Below, one piece after another: positions 9,754-18,918 of a stretch of 64,000 nucleotides of DNA (its first letter is position 1; every line of letters begins with the position of its first letter). This DNA comes from Erwinia sp. E_sp_B01_1 (GTDB taxonomy: Bacteria; Pseudomonadota; Gammaproteobacteria; Enterobacterales; Enterobacteriaceae): assembly GCF_036865545.1 (NCBI RefSeq), contig NZ_CP142208.1, positions 3,224,001 through 3,288,000 on the forward strand, given 5' to 3'. The notes beneath the pieces are model-generated. The model worked only from the letters and a program-made list of their open reading frames with translations. It was not told the DNA's origin and did no database searches. A program made the translations under genes and the position numbers.

Positions 9754-10832
9754 ACAGTCCCCCGGTGGCGCAGAATAATACTCAGGAAGAACGGCACGCC
9801 CACCAGCGAGGTCACGATGCCGACAGGAATGATCACGCCGGGGATCAGGTTTTTGGACACCACCGAAGCCATCGACAGCACCAGCGCACCGGTCAGCGCA
9901 CTGGCCGGCAGATAGAAGCGGTGATCTTCACCAAAAATCATTCTGGCGATATGCGGGGCGACCAGGCCGATAAAGCCAATCGGGCCGACAAAGGCCACCG
10001 CCAGTGCAGAAAGGATGCTGATGCGCAGCAGCGTACCGAGACGCAGACGGCGCACATCAATACCAAAGCTGACCGCGCGATCTTCGCCCAGGCGCAGTGC
10101 GGTGAGTTTCCAGGCGCTCATCATGGAGAACGGCACCAGGATGGCTAAGGCCAGCGTCAGTACGCCCAGTTTTTCCCAGGAGGCTCTTGCCAGGCTGCCC
10201 ATGGTCCAGAAGACCAGGCCCTGCAGCGTATCTTCACTGGCGATAAACTGCATCATTGAGACCAGCGCATTAAAGGTAAACACCAGTGCGATACCAAACA
10301 GCACCACGCCTGAGGTCGCTACCCGCGTCCAGCGGGTCACGCCATCCAGCATCAGTGCGGCAAACAGCGCAAAGACAAAGGCATTGGCGGAGATAAACCA
10401 CTGGTCTGGAATGCCAGGAATGCCGATGCCCAGCACAATCGCCAGCGCCGCGCCAAAAGCCGCCGCCGAAGAAACGCCAAGCGTGAAGGGGCTGGCGAGG
10501 GGGTTATTCAGGATGGTCTGCATTTCTGCACCGGCCAGGCCTAAAGCCAGCCCCACTACCACCGCCATCAGCGCATAAGGCAGGCGGATATCCCAGACAA
10601 TCACCCGCGTCCCCGCATCCACAGATTCCGGGGAAAGCAGCGTCTGCCACAGGGCGTCAAGCGACAGGCCGGAGGGGCCAAGGGTAAAATCCAGCACCAG
10701 AGAGGCCAGGATCGCCAGCACCAGTACACTCATCATCATCAGACGGTGGCGCAGCATATGATGGTAACGGCCCATCACGCCCTGAGGTTGTTGCTTACCG
10801 GCGTATTGCACGGCTTCGTGGCTCACACTCAT
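9750..10832 (-). CDS. FecCD family iron-siderophore ABC permease
   Basis: A 360-residue polytopic permease of the FecCD/BtuC family. About the first 40 residues are a cytoplasmic lead, followed by around ten hydrophobic segments, with family motifs GLALGLAGAEMQTILNNPLA, LGVSSAAAFGAALAI and FVGPIGFIGLVAPHIAR. A single permease would act as a homodimer with two copies of the ATPase encoded by the overlapping next gene. A strong Fur-box match lies 185 bp upstream, so iron repression is likely. The operon stands between lysP and cirA, where E. coli has no gene. Confidence 0.9.
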   Translation of the reverse strand: MSVSHEAVQYAGKQQPQGVMGRYHHMLRHRLMMMSVLVLAILASLVLDFTLGPSGLSLDALWQTLLSPESVDAGTRVIVWDIRLPYALMAVVVGLALGLAGAEMQTILNNPLASPFTLGVSSAAAFGAALAIVLGIGIPGIPDQWFISANAFVFALFAALMLDGVTRWTRVATSGVVLFGIALVFTFNALVSMMQFIASEDTLQGLVFWTMGSLARASWEKLGVLTLALAILVPFSMMSAWKLTALRLGEDRAVSFGIDVRRLRLGTLLRISILSALAVAFVGPIGFIGLVAPHIARMIFGEDHRFYLPASALTGALVLSMASVVSKNLIPGVIIPVGIVTSLVGVPFFLSIILRHRGTV

Positions 10833-10856
10833 TCTTAATACCTGTGATTCCTGGAG

Positions 10857-10937
10857 TCAGTCGTGCCGCAATGATAAAGAGAAAAATGTAAAAATACTGC
10901 CCCGTTCAGTAACCGGGCCTGATAACGTCTGTTTCAT
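10857..10937 (-). CDS. Possible 26-aa leader peptide upstream of the siderophore permease
   Basis: ATG at 10937 follows a strong Shine-Dalgarno sequence (GGAGTAAGAGG) and opens a 26-codon frame beginning MKQTLSGPVTERG and ending SLSLRHD, which stops 24 nt before the permease start. It lies downstream of the Fur box, so it would be on the same transcript. No homolog is recognised. It may be a leader peptide, a small protein or chance. Confidence 0.3.
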   Translation of the reverse strand: MKQTLSGPVTERGSIFTFFSLSLRHD

Positions 10938-11016
10938 CCTCTTACTCCTGCTCGCCCGGCTGGCGAGGCAGGCGGCGGCGCGACTGCAAAGATAACGGCG
11001 GTAACAATAAAGCAAA

Positions 11017-11031
11017 TGATAATAGTTATCA
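11017..11031. promoter_or_regulatory. Fur box upstream of the siderophore ABC operon
   Basis: TGATAATAGTTATCA matches the Fur 7-1-7 consensus TGATAAT-N-ATTATCA at 13 of the 14 conserved positions. It lies upstream of the FecCD-type permease gene (start 10832), implying repression by iron-loaded Fur. Confidence 0.7.
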
Positions 11032-11059
11032 ATGATATTTGTAACATCAGCTTACACAC

Positions 11060-11127
11060 AAAAAAGCGCGGCAGTGAAAGGCTTCTCAGATGGGATCATC
11101 CGGGAAGCGATCGCTGCCGCGCCTTTT
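11060..11127 (-). terminator. Candidate terminator downstream of lysP
   Basis: AAAGGCGCGGCAG and CTGCCGCGCTTTTTT (minus-strand sense) form a long GC-rich stem enclosing about 40 nt, followed by a T-run, beginning 14 bp after the lysP stop. The large loop is unusual. Confidence 0.55.
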
Positions 11128-11141
11128 ACTGCTGCTGAAGC

Positions 11142-12608
11142 TTACTTATCGAAGCCCGGGAATTTCATCTCGCTGTATTTCACAAAGCGCGACTTTTTGG
11201 TCAGCCTGTAGCCAAACCAGATAATCAGGAACAGCGGGATCCCGATATAGGTGGCGGTTACGCCGTACCAGTCAATGCGATCGGCCAGGAAAGCCTGGTA
11301 GTTCTGCCCCAATGTGATGATCAGGCAGAGTACAAAGGCAAAGATCGGTCCCAGCGGGAAGAAGCCGGAACGGTAAGGCAGATCGGCCAAATCCAGCCCC
11401 TGCGCCACATAGCCACGGCGGAAACGGTAGTGGCTGATGGCAATGCCGAGCCAGGCAATAAAGCCGGTCATGCCCGAGGTGTTCAGCAGCCAGAGATAGA
11501 CGCTCTGATTGCCAAACAGCGAGGTCAGGAAGCACAGCCCGGCGACTACCGTAGTGGCATATAATGCGTTACGCGGCACACCACCTTTGGACAGTTTGCC
11601 GAAGATGCGCGGGGCTTTACCGTCACGCGCCAGGGTAAACAGCATGCGGGTGGAGGCGTACATACCGGAATTCCCCGCCGACAGCACCGCCGTCAGGATC
11701 ACCGCGTTCATTACCGCAGCGGCAGAGAGCAAACCAGCGTGGGTAAAGACCAGCGTGAACGGACTGACGCTGATGTCGGTAACATCATTACGCAGCAGGC
11801 TTGGATCGGTATAAGGAATGATCAGGCTGATAACCAGAATGGCAAAGACGTAGAACAGCAGAATACGCCAGAACACCTGACGCACCGCACGCGGGATATT
11901 TTTTGCCGGATCCTCAGACTCCCCTGCCGCTATCCCTATCAGCTCAGTGCCCTGGAAGGAGAAGCCGACAATCATCGCCACGCCAATCATGGCAGAGAAA
12001 CCGCCTGCAAAAGGCGCATCGCCAGTCTGCCAGTTATGCCAGCCAGCCGTTTCGCCGCCGCGCAGGATGCCGACAATCATCAGCACGCCGACCACGATAA
12101 ATACAATCACCGTCACCACTTTGATCAGCGAGAACCAGTATTCCGCTTCACCAAAGCCTTTTACGGAGATGTAATTCAGCAGGAAAATGATGCAGAGGAA
12201 TAACGCGCTCCAGATCCAGCCGGGGGTGTCAGGGAACCAGTAAGTCATCACCAGCTGCGAGGCCACCAGGTCAACGGCGATAGTCACCGCCCAGTTGTAC
12301 CAGTAGTTCCAGCCCAGCGCGAAACCAAAGCCCTCTTCCACGTAATTAGCACCGTAAGTGGAGAAGGAACCTGATACCGGCATATAAGCGGCCAGCTCAC
12401 CGAGGCTGGTCATCAGGAAATAGACCATCAGACCAATCAGGATATAGGAGAGCAGCGCGCCGCCGGGGCCCGCCTGTGAAATCGTTGCGCCAGAGGCAAC
12501 AAATAAGCCGGTCCCGATTGAACCGCCAATAGCAATCATCGTCAGATGACGTGCCTTTAACTCACGCCTTAACGCAGGTTGTTGTGTTGTTTTTGTGTCC
12601 TGAACCAT
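11142..12608 (-). CDS. lysP: Lysine-specific permease
   Basis: APC-superfamily proton-lysine symporter in the inner membrane; in E. coli LysP also acts as a lysine sensor for CadC. The 488-residue product has 12 predicted hydrophobic segments and is nearly identical in register to E. coli LysP: RRELKARHLTMIAIGGSIGT with the GSIGTGLF substrate motif, GFSFQGTELIGIAAGESEDP and the C-terminal region IWFGYRLTKKS. The start ATG at 12608 gives an N terminus MVQDTKTT like the E. coli protein. Gene order cirA-lysP-yeiE is as in E. coli apart from the inserted siderophore genes. Confidence 0.96.
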   Translation of the reverse strand: MVQDTKTTQQPALRRELKARHLTMIAIGGSIGTGLFVASGATISQAGPGGALLSYILIGLMVYFLMTSLGELAAYMPVSGSFSTYGANYVEEGFGFALGWNYWYNWAVTIAVDLVASQLVMTYWFPDTPGWIWSALFLCIIFLLNYISVKGFGEAEYWFSLIKVVTVIVFIVVGVLMIVGILRGGETAGWHNWQTGDAPFAGGFSAMIGVAMIVGFSFQGTELIGIAAGESEDPAKNIPRAVRQVFWRILLFYVFAILVISLIIPYTDPSLLRNDVTDISVSPFTLVFTHAGLLSAAAVMNAVILTAVLSAGNSGMYASTRMLFTLARDGKAPRIFGKLSKGGVPRNALYATTVVAGLCFLTSLFGNQSVYLWLLNTSGMTGFIAWLGIAISHYRFRRGYVAQGLDLADLPYRSGFFPLGPIFAFVLCLIITLGQNYQAFLADRIDWYGVTATYIGIPLFLIIWFGYRLTKKSRFVKYSEMKFPGFDK

Positions 12609-12797
12609 CTTGAAATGCTACGTCCCAATAAAAATAAGGCGCGATTGTAGCAAACTCACCCTGAACGCCTAGTGATTCTGCCACGTTATAAGATAGCTTC
12701 ATGATTGCCGCTGAATTATTAGCTTGAGCAGAATCCCCCCAGAAACTGGCGGCCTTTCAGGGGTTGCCCCATGGGAACGAGGCGATAAAAAGACAAA

Positions 12798-13664
12798 TTA
12801 TTCAGTGCAATAGCTCAAAAAACGCAGCAAAGCTTTTGACAGATGCTTCTGACGGTGGTGGATGCGGTACAGTGTTCGTTTGAGTTTTGGCAGGGGGATG
12901 ATCACCTCTTTCAGGGTTCCCACCGTCAACTGTTCAGCGATAACCCGCCGTGACAGGCAGCTGATCCCCATGCCGTGGCGCACAGCATGTTTGATTGCTT
13001 CAGAGTTACCCAGTTCGAGCGCCAGCCGGAACTGAGGCAGATGCGACAGCAGCAGATAGTCAACAATTTCGCGGGTGCCGGAGCCATGTTCACGCAGGAT
13101 CCACGGCGCGGCGGCCAGGGTTTCCAGCGTTACCGGCTGCTGAAAAATTTCCGCTTCCGGTGCGGCAAACACCACCAGCTCATCTTCCAGCCAGGGTTCA
13201 CTGATGATCTCGGACATGTGGCACGGCCCTTCAATCAGGCCGATATCAACCCGGAAATCCGCCACGGCTGTAATCGCATCCTGACTGTTGCCGACGCTCA
13301 GCTCTAAAGGCAGGTCGGGATAATCCCGTCGCCAGCCTGCCAGCATTCCCGGCAGCAGGTAGTTACCAATGGTGCTGCTCGCATAGACCCGCAATGCGCC
13401 ATTGTCTTCACGGAACAGTTGCTCTATTTCAGTGGCCTGTTCGAGCAAGGCCACCGTCCGGGGGTAAAGCAGGCGACCATGCTCGTTCAACACCAGCCGC
13501 TTACCTACCCGGTCAAAGAGCTGGACGCTGAGCTGACTTTCCAGATCGGCCAGCGCAGCGCTGACGGCTGACTGGGACAAGGCCAGTACCTGAGAAGCCT
13601 GCGTGGTGGAGCCACTCTTCAGCACCTCCGCAAAGACCTCCAGCTGTCTTAATGTAATGTGCAT
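12798..13664 (-). CDS. yeiE: LysR family regulator YeiE
   Basis: A 288-residue LysR-type regulator matching E. coli YeiE across its length. The DNA-binding helix is in [20 protein letters not shown] and [20 protein letters not shown]; the effector domain includes [13 protein letters not shown] and the pocket segment [15 protein letters not shown]. In related enterobacteria YeiE has been linked to flagella and to sulfite sensing, and yeiH is often its neighbour; that role here is inferred. The ATG at 13664 aligns with the E. coli start. A DUF1232 gene sits only 9 bp upstream on the same strand. Confidence 0.93.
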   Translation of the reverse strand: MHITLRQLEVFAEVLKSGSTTQASQVLALSQSAVSAALADLESQLSVQLFDRVGKRLVLNEHGRLLYPRTVALLEQATEIEQLFREDNGALRVYASSTIGNYLLPGMLAGWRRDYPDLPLELSVGNSQDAITAVADFRVDIGLIEGPCHMSEIISEPWLEDELVVFAAPEAEIFQQPVTLETLAAAPWILREHGSGTREIVDYLLLSHLPQFRLALELGNSEAIKHAVRHGMGISCLSRRVIAEQLTVGTLKEVIIPLPKLKRTLYRIHHRQKHLSKALLRFLSYCTE

Positions 13665-13673
13665 GGCTGCTCC

Positions 13674-14039
13674 CTATACGCTGTAGCGGTAGACAAGATA
13701 AACGATCGCCCAGACCAGCAGGAGCACCGCTACCCAGCCCGTGATGCTTTTCCCTTTTGCCCGCCTGCTTTCCGCTTTTGCCAGACTGGCGGCCTTCACC
13801 TCTTTCGGCAGCAGACGCATAATCAGCATCACGCCCAGCGGCACGATAACCGCATCATCCAGCAAGCCAACGAACGGAATAAAGTCGGGGATAAAATCTA
13901 TCGGACTTAAAGCATAGGCCGCCAGAGCCCCTGTCAGCAGTTTGAACTTTGCCGGCGTGCGGGGATCGCGGCAGGCAAACCATAACACCAACAGATCTTT
14001 TTTTATGATCCTTGCCCATCTTCGCAATTGTCCGAACAC
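13674..14039 (-). CDS. DUF1232 (YkvA-type) small membrane protein
   Basis: A 121-residue protein with the DUF1232 signature ALSPIDFIPDFIPFVGLLDD at its centre, a second hydrophobic stretch (VIVPLGVMLIM) and a C-terminal membrane helix (GWVAVLLLVWAIVYLVYR). The function of the family is unknown. The start is uncertain: GTG at 14039 has CGGAG at a good distance, while another GTG two codons upstream (14045) overlaps that site. It lies 9 bp ahead of yeiE on the same strand and divergent from yeiH. E. coli lacks it at this place. Confidence 0.8.
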   Translation of the reverse strand: MFGQLRRWARIIKKDLLVLWFACRDPRTPAKFKLLTGALAAYALSPIDFIPDFIPFVGLLDDAVIVPLGVMLIMRLLPKEVKAASLAKAESRRAKGKSITGWVAVLLLVWAIVYLVYRYSV

Positions 14040-14143
14040 AGTCACTCCGCTATAACACTTATTCTGGTTAATTATAAATATATAATCAATTTCTCTTTTA
14101 AGCCACTTTTCTCCATGCTGGCTCTGATGATAAGGAGCTTGCT

Positions 14144-15196
14144 ATGACCACGCTGATTCTGCAACACCCAAAAATTCACCTTACCCGCTTTGTCCCTGGG
14201 TTAGTACTGGCCCTGCTGCTGGCTGCAGCGGCGACCTGGTTGGGTAACCTGCCTTCGGTGGCAGCCCTGGGGCTGGGCGCGCTGACCCTGGCAATCATCG
14301 CCGGGATCGTTGCGGGCAACACCTTTTATTCCCGCTTCGCCGGGATGTGCAATCCGGGTGTGATGCTGGCTAAGCAACAATTACTGCGCGTGGGGATTAT
14401 TCTTTACGGCTTCCGGCTGACCTTCCAGCAAATTGCCGATGTGGGGGTCAGCGGCGTGGTCATTGATATGCTGACGCTTGGCTCAACCTTTCTGCTCGCC
14501 TGCTGGCTGGGTCGCCGGGTGTTTGGACTGGACCGCGATACGGTCTGGTTGATTGGGGCGGGAAGCAGTATCTGTGGGGCTGCGGCTATTCTGGCAACTG
14601 AACCGGTACTTAAAGCCGACGCCTCTAAGGTGGCAGTGGCCATTGCTACGGTGGTCATTTTTGGCACCCTGGCGATCTTTCTTTATCCTTTCCTTTATCC
14701 CCTGGCTGCCGCACATCTTCCGGCGGTGACGCCAACAAGCTGGGGAATTTTTACCGGCTCGACAATGCATGAAGTGGCGCAGGTCGTGGCCGCCGGGCAC
14801 GCGGTCAGCCCGGAAACGGAAAACGCGGCGGTGATCGCCAAAATGCTGCGGGTGATGATGCTTGCCCCCTTCTTACTGCTGCTGAGCGCCCGTGTCCGTC
14901 AGTCAGCCTCTACGGGCGGCCAGGGCAGACTGAATTTCCCCTGGTTTGCGCTGATTTTTATTGCTGTTGCGCTGTTTAACTCGCTGAATGTGCTGCCGCA
15001 GTCTCTGGTGCATACCCTGAATCAGCTGGACAATATGGTGCTGGCTACCGCTATGGCCGCGCTGGGATTAACCACTCAGTTCCGCTCGCTGAAGCAGGCT
15101 GGCCTCAAGCCGCTGCTGCTGGGGCTGGTGGTGTTTATCTGGCTGATAGTGGGTGGCGGCCTGATTAACCTCGGGATCCAGCATTTGTTGTCATGA
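14144..15196 (+). CDS. yeiH: UPF0324 family membrane protein YeiH
   Basis: A 350-residue inner-membrane protein of the UPF0324 (YeiH/Cons_hypoth698) family with about ten hydrophobic segments. Conserved stretches include LLRVGIILYGFRLTFQQIADVG near residues 80-100, GAGSSICGAAAILATEP, GSTMHEVAQVVAAGHAVSP and ATAMAALGLTTQF. The family is suspected to export sulfur-containing anions, but this is not proven. ATG at 14144 follows AAGGAG. The gene is divergent from the yeiE-side genes, the same arrangement as in E. coli, suggesting control by YeiE. Confidence 0.93.
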   Translation: MTTLILQHPKIHLTRFVPGLVLALLLAAAATWLGNLPSVAALGLGALTLAIIAGIVAGNTFYSRFAGMCNPGVMLAKQQLLRVGIILYGFRLTFQQIADVGVSGVVIDMLTLGSTFLLACWLGRRVFGLDRDTVWLIGAGSSICGAAAILATEPVLKADASKVAVAIATVVIFGTLAIFLYPFLYPLAAAHLPAVTPTSWGIFTGSTMHEVAQVVAAGHAVSPETENAAVIAKMLRVMMLAPFLLLLSARVRQSASTGGQGRLNFPWFALIFIAVALFNSLNVLPQSLVHTLNQLDNMVLATAMAALGLTTQFRSLKQAGLKPLLLGLVVFIWLIVGGGLINLGIQHLLS

Positions 15197-15267
15197 CTTG
15201 AGGTCGTTTCCGGTTATCATTGCCCGCCTGCGTCCCGTGATGCAGCAAACCTAACAGGAGAAACGGC

Positions 15268-16110
15268 ATGAAATATATCGGTGCCCACGTCAGTGCCGCA
15301 GGCGGCGTGGATCAGGCGGTGCAGCGCGCACATGAAATTGAAGCCACGGCCTTTGCGCTTTTTACCAAAAATCAGCGCCAGTGGCGGGCCGCTCCGCTGA
15401 CTGATGAAGTCATTTCCGCCTTCCGTAGCGCCTGTGAAAAGTACAACTACTCCTCCGCCCAGATCCTGCCTCACGACAGCTTCCTGATTAACCTTGGGCA
15501 TCCGGTTGCTGAAGCGCTGGAGAAATCCCGCGCCGCGTTTCTGGATGAGTTGCAGCGCTGTGAGCAGCTGGGTCTGTCACTGCTGAATTTCCACCCCGGC
15601 AGCCACCTGCATCAGATTGACGAAGATGCCTGCCTGAAACGTATCGCTGAGTCGGTGAATATCGCGCTCGATAAGAGTGAAGGCGTGACCGCAGTGATTG
15701 AAAACACCGCCGGTCAGGGCAGCAATCTCGGTTTCCGTTTTGAGCATCTGGCGGCGATCATTGATGCCGTGGAAGATAAGTCCCGCATCGGCGTATGCAT
15801 CGATACCTGCCATGCTTTCGCGGCCGGATACGATCTGCGTACCGAAGAAGAGTGCGTGAAGACCTTTGCCGAATTTGAACAGGTTGTTGGCTTTAAATAC
15901 CTTCGTGGTATGCACCTGAACGATGCCAAAAGCGAGTTTGCCAGCCGCGTTGACCGTCATCACAGCCTGGGTGAAGGTAAAATCGGTAAGACCCCGTTCA
16001 GCTGGATGATGAAAGACCCGCGCTTTGACGGCATCCCGATGATTCTGGAAACCGTGAATCCGGATATCTGGAAAGATGAGATCGCCTGGCTGAAATCAGA
16101 ACAGGTCTGA
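15268..16110 (+). CDS. nfo: Endonuclease IV (deoxyribonuclease IV)
   Basis: AP endonuclease of base-excision repair that cleaves DNA 5' to abasic sites and removes 3' blocking groups. The 280-residue TIM-barrel protein starts [18 protein letters not shown] and contains the trinuclear zinc ligands in [60 protein letters not shown] and LETVNPD. Length equals the E. coli enzyme within a few residues. ACAGGAG precedes the ATG at 15268. It is followed by a bidirectional terminator shared with fruA. Confidence 0.97.
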   Translation: MKYIGAHVSAAGGVDQAVQRAHEIEATAFALFTKNQRQWRAAPLTDEVISAFRSACEKYNYSSAQILPHDSFLINLGHPVAEALEKSRAAFLDELQRCEQLGLSLLNFHPGSHLHQIDEDACLKRIAESVNIALDKSEGVTAVIENTAGQGSNLGFRFEHLAAIIDAVEDKSRIGVCIDTCHAFAAGYDLRTEEECVKTFAEFEQVVGFKYLRGMHLNDAKSEFASRVDRHHSLGEGKIGKTPFSWMMKDPRFDGIPMILETVNPDIWKDEIAWLKSEQV

Positions 16111-16224
16111 GATCCTATGCAGGATCAGGACGCCTGAAAAATCCGTTTGAGGGCATAAAACAACGCCTTCTTCCGCTCTGACAGCAACAGGCTCATGCCG
16201 CTATCAGCCCCGGATCCTGAGCAT

Positions 16225-16253
16225 AAAAAAAGCGCGGTCGCCCGCGCTTTTTT
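16225..16253. terminator. Bidirectional terminator between nfo and fruA
   Basis: AGCGCGG-TCGC-CCGCGCT stem flanked by A7 on the left and T6 on the right serves convergent nfo and fruA. Confidence 0.85.
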
Positions 16254-16265
16254 CGTGCCTGACTA

Positions 16266-17963
16266 TCAGGCTTTGGCTAATTCAGCCTCCGGGCGTTTCA
16301 GCACCGCATAAGAGAGACCCGCTACCAGAGTACCGATGATGATTGCCATCAGGTAACCCAACACCGGGGTGATCGCTCCAGGGATCAGCAGTACAAACAG
16401 ACCACCGTGCGGGGCCATGAGTTTGGCGCCCACCGCCATCGAAATGGCTCCTGTCAGCGCGCCGCCGACGATACAGCATGGCAGAACGCGCATCGGGTCA
16501 CGGGCGGCAAACGGGATTGCGCCTTCAGAGATAAAGCACAGGCCCAGAACCAGCGCCGCTTTGCCCCCTTCCTGCTGACCCTTGTTGAATTTCTTACGGG
16601 CCACCAGCGTGGCAATCCCCATCGCCAGCGGTGGCACCATGCCTGCCGCCATGATCGCTGCCATAGGTGCGTAGGTCTGAGAACTCAGTAATCCCACCCC
16701 AAAGGCATAGGCCACTTTATTCACCGGGCCGCCCATATCGGTACACATCATGCCACCGAGGATGGCACCCAGCAGCACCGCATTTGCTGTACCCATGTTA
16801 GCCAGCCAGTGCGTCAGGCCTGCCATGATACTGGCAACCGGCGTTCCCACCACGTAGATCATCAGCAGACCGGTAATCAGACTCGCCACCAGCGGAATGA
16901 TCAGGATCGGTTTCAGTGCCTCCATACTCTGCGGCAGTTTCACCTTCGAGCTGAGGAACTTCGCGGCGTAACCGGCAATGAAACCGGCGATAATCCCGCC
17001 AAGGAAACCGGCGTTGATACTGGTGGCAAGCATCCCGCCAATCAGACCCGGCGTCAGGCCAGGACGGTCAGCAATCGAGAAGGCGATAAAGCCTGCCAGC
17101 ACCGGCACCATCAGGGCGAAGGCGCTGCCGCCACCGATCTGCATCAGTGCGGCTGCAAGCGTTCCCTGCTCTTTAAACGCAGTGATACCAAAGGCGAAGG
17201 AGAGAGCAATACTCAGGCCCCCTGCCACCACCATCGGCAGCATATAGGAGACACCGGTCAGCAGGTGACGGTATGCACCGGCGCCCTGTTTTTTCTCCTC
17301 ACCCTGGGAAGAAGACTGGCCGCCCCCCTGAGGCTGATAGGGTTTGGCTTCCGCCACGGCTTTATCCAGCTCCTGGGCGGTTTTCTTCAGCGCCAGGCCG
17401 GTAGAGGTGCGGTACATCGGCTTACCGGCAAATTTCGCCAGATCCACTTCAATATCCGCCGCCACAATCACCAGATCCGCTGCGGCCACTTCTTCCGGAG
17501 TGATGGCATTACCGGCACCTACGGAACCCCGGGTTTCCACCTTCACCCACCAGCCGCGCTTTTTCGCTTCGGTATCGATCGCTTCTGCTGCCATAAAGGT
17601 GTGCGCCACACCGGTAGGACAGGCTGTCACGGCCACGATGCGTTTTGGCCCCTGCGCAGTAACCGCCGCCGCAGGCACCGCAGCCGCCGCTGGCGCATGC
17701 CAGGGTTTTGCATCGGTCTGGGCTTTCGCCAGCACGGCATCCGGCTGACGCAGCAGCTCTTCAATATCGGCCAGATAAACAGCTTTACCGTCGAGCTTGC
17801 CGTCTGCAGGAATGTTTTTACCCGCCACAATCACCTGGTCTGCTTCTGCCAGGTTGTCGGTCAGCGTCAGCCCTTTACTGGCTGCCGCCGCGGTGATGAT
17901 ATTTTTTGCCAGATGGCCCGTTGCCAGCCCCAGCGAGGAATCAATTATCAGCAGCGTTTTCAT
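16266..17963 (-). CDS. fruA: PTS fructose transporter subunit IIB'BC
   Basis: Membrane component of the fructose phosphotransferase system; imports fructose as fructose 1-phosphate. The 565-residue protein has a degenerate IIB' domain (1 to about 85), an alanine-rich linker, a IIB domain with the phosphorylated cysteine in VTACPTGVAHTFMAAEAI (about residues 105-125), a second linker rich in Gln/Ser, and a hydrophobic IIC domain from about 225 (YRHLLTGVSYMLPMVVAGG). A longer frame opens 14 codons upstream, but ATG at 17963 (MKTLLIIDSSLG) follows AGGAGA and aligns with E. coli. Last gene of fruBKA, 16 bp after fruK. Confidence 0.97.
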   Translation of the reverse strand: MKTLLIIDSSLGLATGHLAKNIITAAAASKGLTLTDNLAEADQVIVAGKNIPADGKLDGKAVYLADIEELLRQPDAVLAKAQTDAKPWHAPAAAAVPAAAVTAQGPKRIVAVTACPTGVAHTFMAAEAIDTEAKKRGWWVKVETRGSVGAGNAITPEEVAAADLVIVAADIEVDLAKFAGKPMYRTSTGLALKKTAQELDKAVAEAKPYQPQGGGQSSSQGEEKKQGAGAYRHLLTGVSYMLPMVVAGGLSIALSFAFGITAFKEQGTLAAALMQIGGGSAFALMVPVLAGFIAFSIADRPGLTPGLIGGMLATSINAGFLGGIIAGFIAGYAAKFLSSKVKLPQSMEALKPILIIPLVASLITGLLMIYVVGTPVASIMAGLTHWLANMGTANAVLLGAILGGMMCTDMGGPVNKVAYAFGVGLLSSQTYAPMAAIMAAGMVPPLAMGIATLVARKKFNKGQQEGGKAALVLGLCFISEGAIPFAARDPMRVLPCCIVGGALTGAISMAVGAKLMAPHGGLFVLLIPGAITPVLGYLMAIIIGTLVAGLSYAVLKRPEAELAKA

Positions 17964-17979
17964 TATGCGTCTCCTGCTG

Positions 17980-18918
17980 TCAGTTAAAAGGTTGTAGGTC
18001 GACACGCGCCATCATCGCGGCCAACTGGGTACGATCGGTCACGCCCACATTGCTCTGGCTGACGGCCATGGCCGCCACAGCGGTAGCAAGACGCAGGGTA
18101 TGCTCGCTGGATTCACGCATCAGCAGGCCATATATCAGCCCGCCAACCATTGAATCCCCGGCACCCACGGTGCTGACCACTTCACAAGCTGGTGGTTTGG
18201 CGATCCATTCGCCTGAAGCATTGACCCACAAAGCGCCTTCGGCACCCAGCGAGATCACCACGTGAGCAATGCCCTGCTCGCGCAGTGCATGGGCCGCTTC
18301 AATCACGTCCTGCATAGTGGGAAGCTTACGGCCGGCCCAGATTTCCAGTTCACGGCGATTCGGTTTCACCAGCCAGGGCGCAGCTTTAAGACCGGCCACC
18401 AGCGCTTCGCGGCTGCTGTCAAAAATGATGCACGGACAGTGGGTGCGTAACGCTTTCATCCACTCGGTAAAGGCATCCGGATCCACGCCCGCAGGCAGAC
18501 TGCCGCTGACGCAAACCATATCAAACTGGCCCAGCCAGGTTAACGAGTCGGTGGTGAAGCGCTCCCAGTCCTGCGGCGTGACTTCAAATCCGGAGAAGTT
18601 AAGATCGGTGACCTCACCCTCTTTCTCCGTGAGTTTGACGTTAATACGGGTACGGCCTTCCACTACCTGGAAGCGGTTAGCGATGCCTAAATCGCTGAAC
18701 AGCAGCTGAAAGCCATCCTGGTTCTCTTTGCCCAGGAATCCGCCAACGGTCACATCAATGCCCAGGTCTTTAAGCACTTTAGCGACGTTGATGCCTTTGC
18801 CCGCTGCGTGAAGCCCGGTAGTTTTCACCAGGTTGACTTCGCCCCGCTCAATTTCCGGGGTGTAGCCCACCAGATCATAAGCCGGGTTCAGGGTGATAGT
18901 TGCTACGCGCCTGCTCAT
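17980..18918 (-). CDS. fruK: 1-phosphofructokinase
   Basis: PfkB-family kinase that phosphorylates fructose 1-phosphate to fructose 1,6-bisphosphate. The 312-residue protein starts [18 protein letters not shown] and has the ribokinase-type signatures [19 protein letters not shown] and [18 protein letters not shown], the latter containing the anion hole and catalytic aspartate. Length and ends match E. coli FruK. Its start at 18918 lies inside the 3' end of fruB, 44 bp before the fruB stop, so the two are translationally coupled. Confidence 0.97.
   Translation of the reverse strand: MSRRVATITLNPAYDLVGYTPEIERGEVNLVKTTGLHAAGKGINVAKVLKDLGIDVTVGGFLGKENQDGFQLLFSDLGIANRFQVVEGRTRINVKLTEKEGEVTDLNFSGFEVTPQDWERFTTDSLTWLGQFDMVCVSGSLPAGVDPDAFTEWMKALRTHCPCIIFDSSREALVAGLKAAPWLVKPNRRELEIWAGRKLPTMQDVIEAAHALREQGIAHVVISLGAEGALWVNASGEWIAKPPACEVVSTVGAGDSMVGGLIYGLLMRESSEHTLRLATAVAAMAVSQSNVGVTDRTQLAAMMARVDLQPFN

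Larger units (their letters stand above)
10833..11141. other. Intergenic region between lysP and the siderophore permease gene
   Basis: This 309-bp gap holds a candidate lysP terminator (11060-11127), a Fur box (11017-11031) and a possible 26-codon leader ORF (10857-10937) with a good ribosome-binding site. Promoter elements for the siderophore operon should lie between the Fur box and the leader ORF. Confidence 0.6.

Noticed and set aside
16809..17987. 392-codon plus-strand frame opposite fruA
   Set aside because: It is antisense to conserved fruA and rich in His, Arg and Gln, as expected for a shadow of a hydrophobic protein gene.
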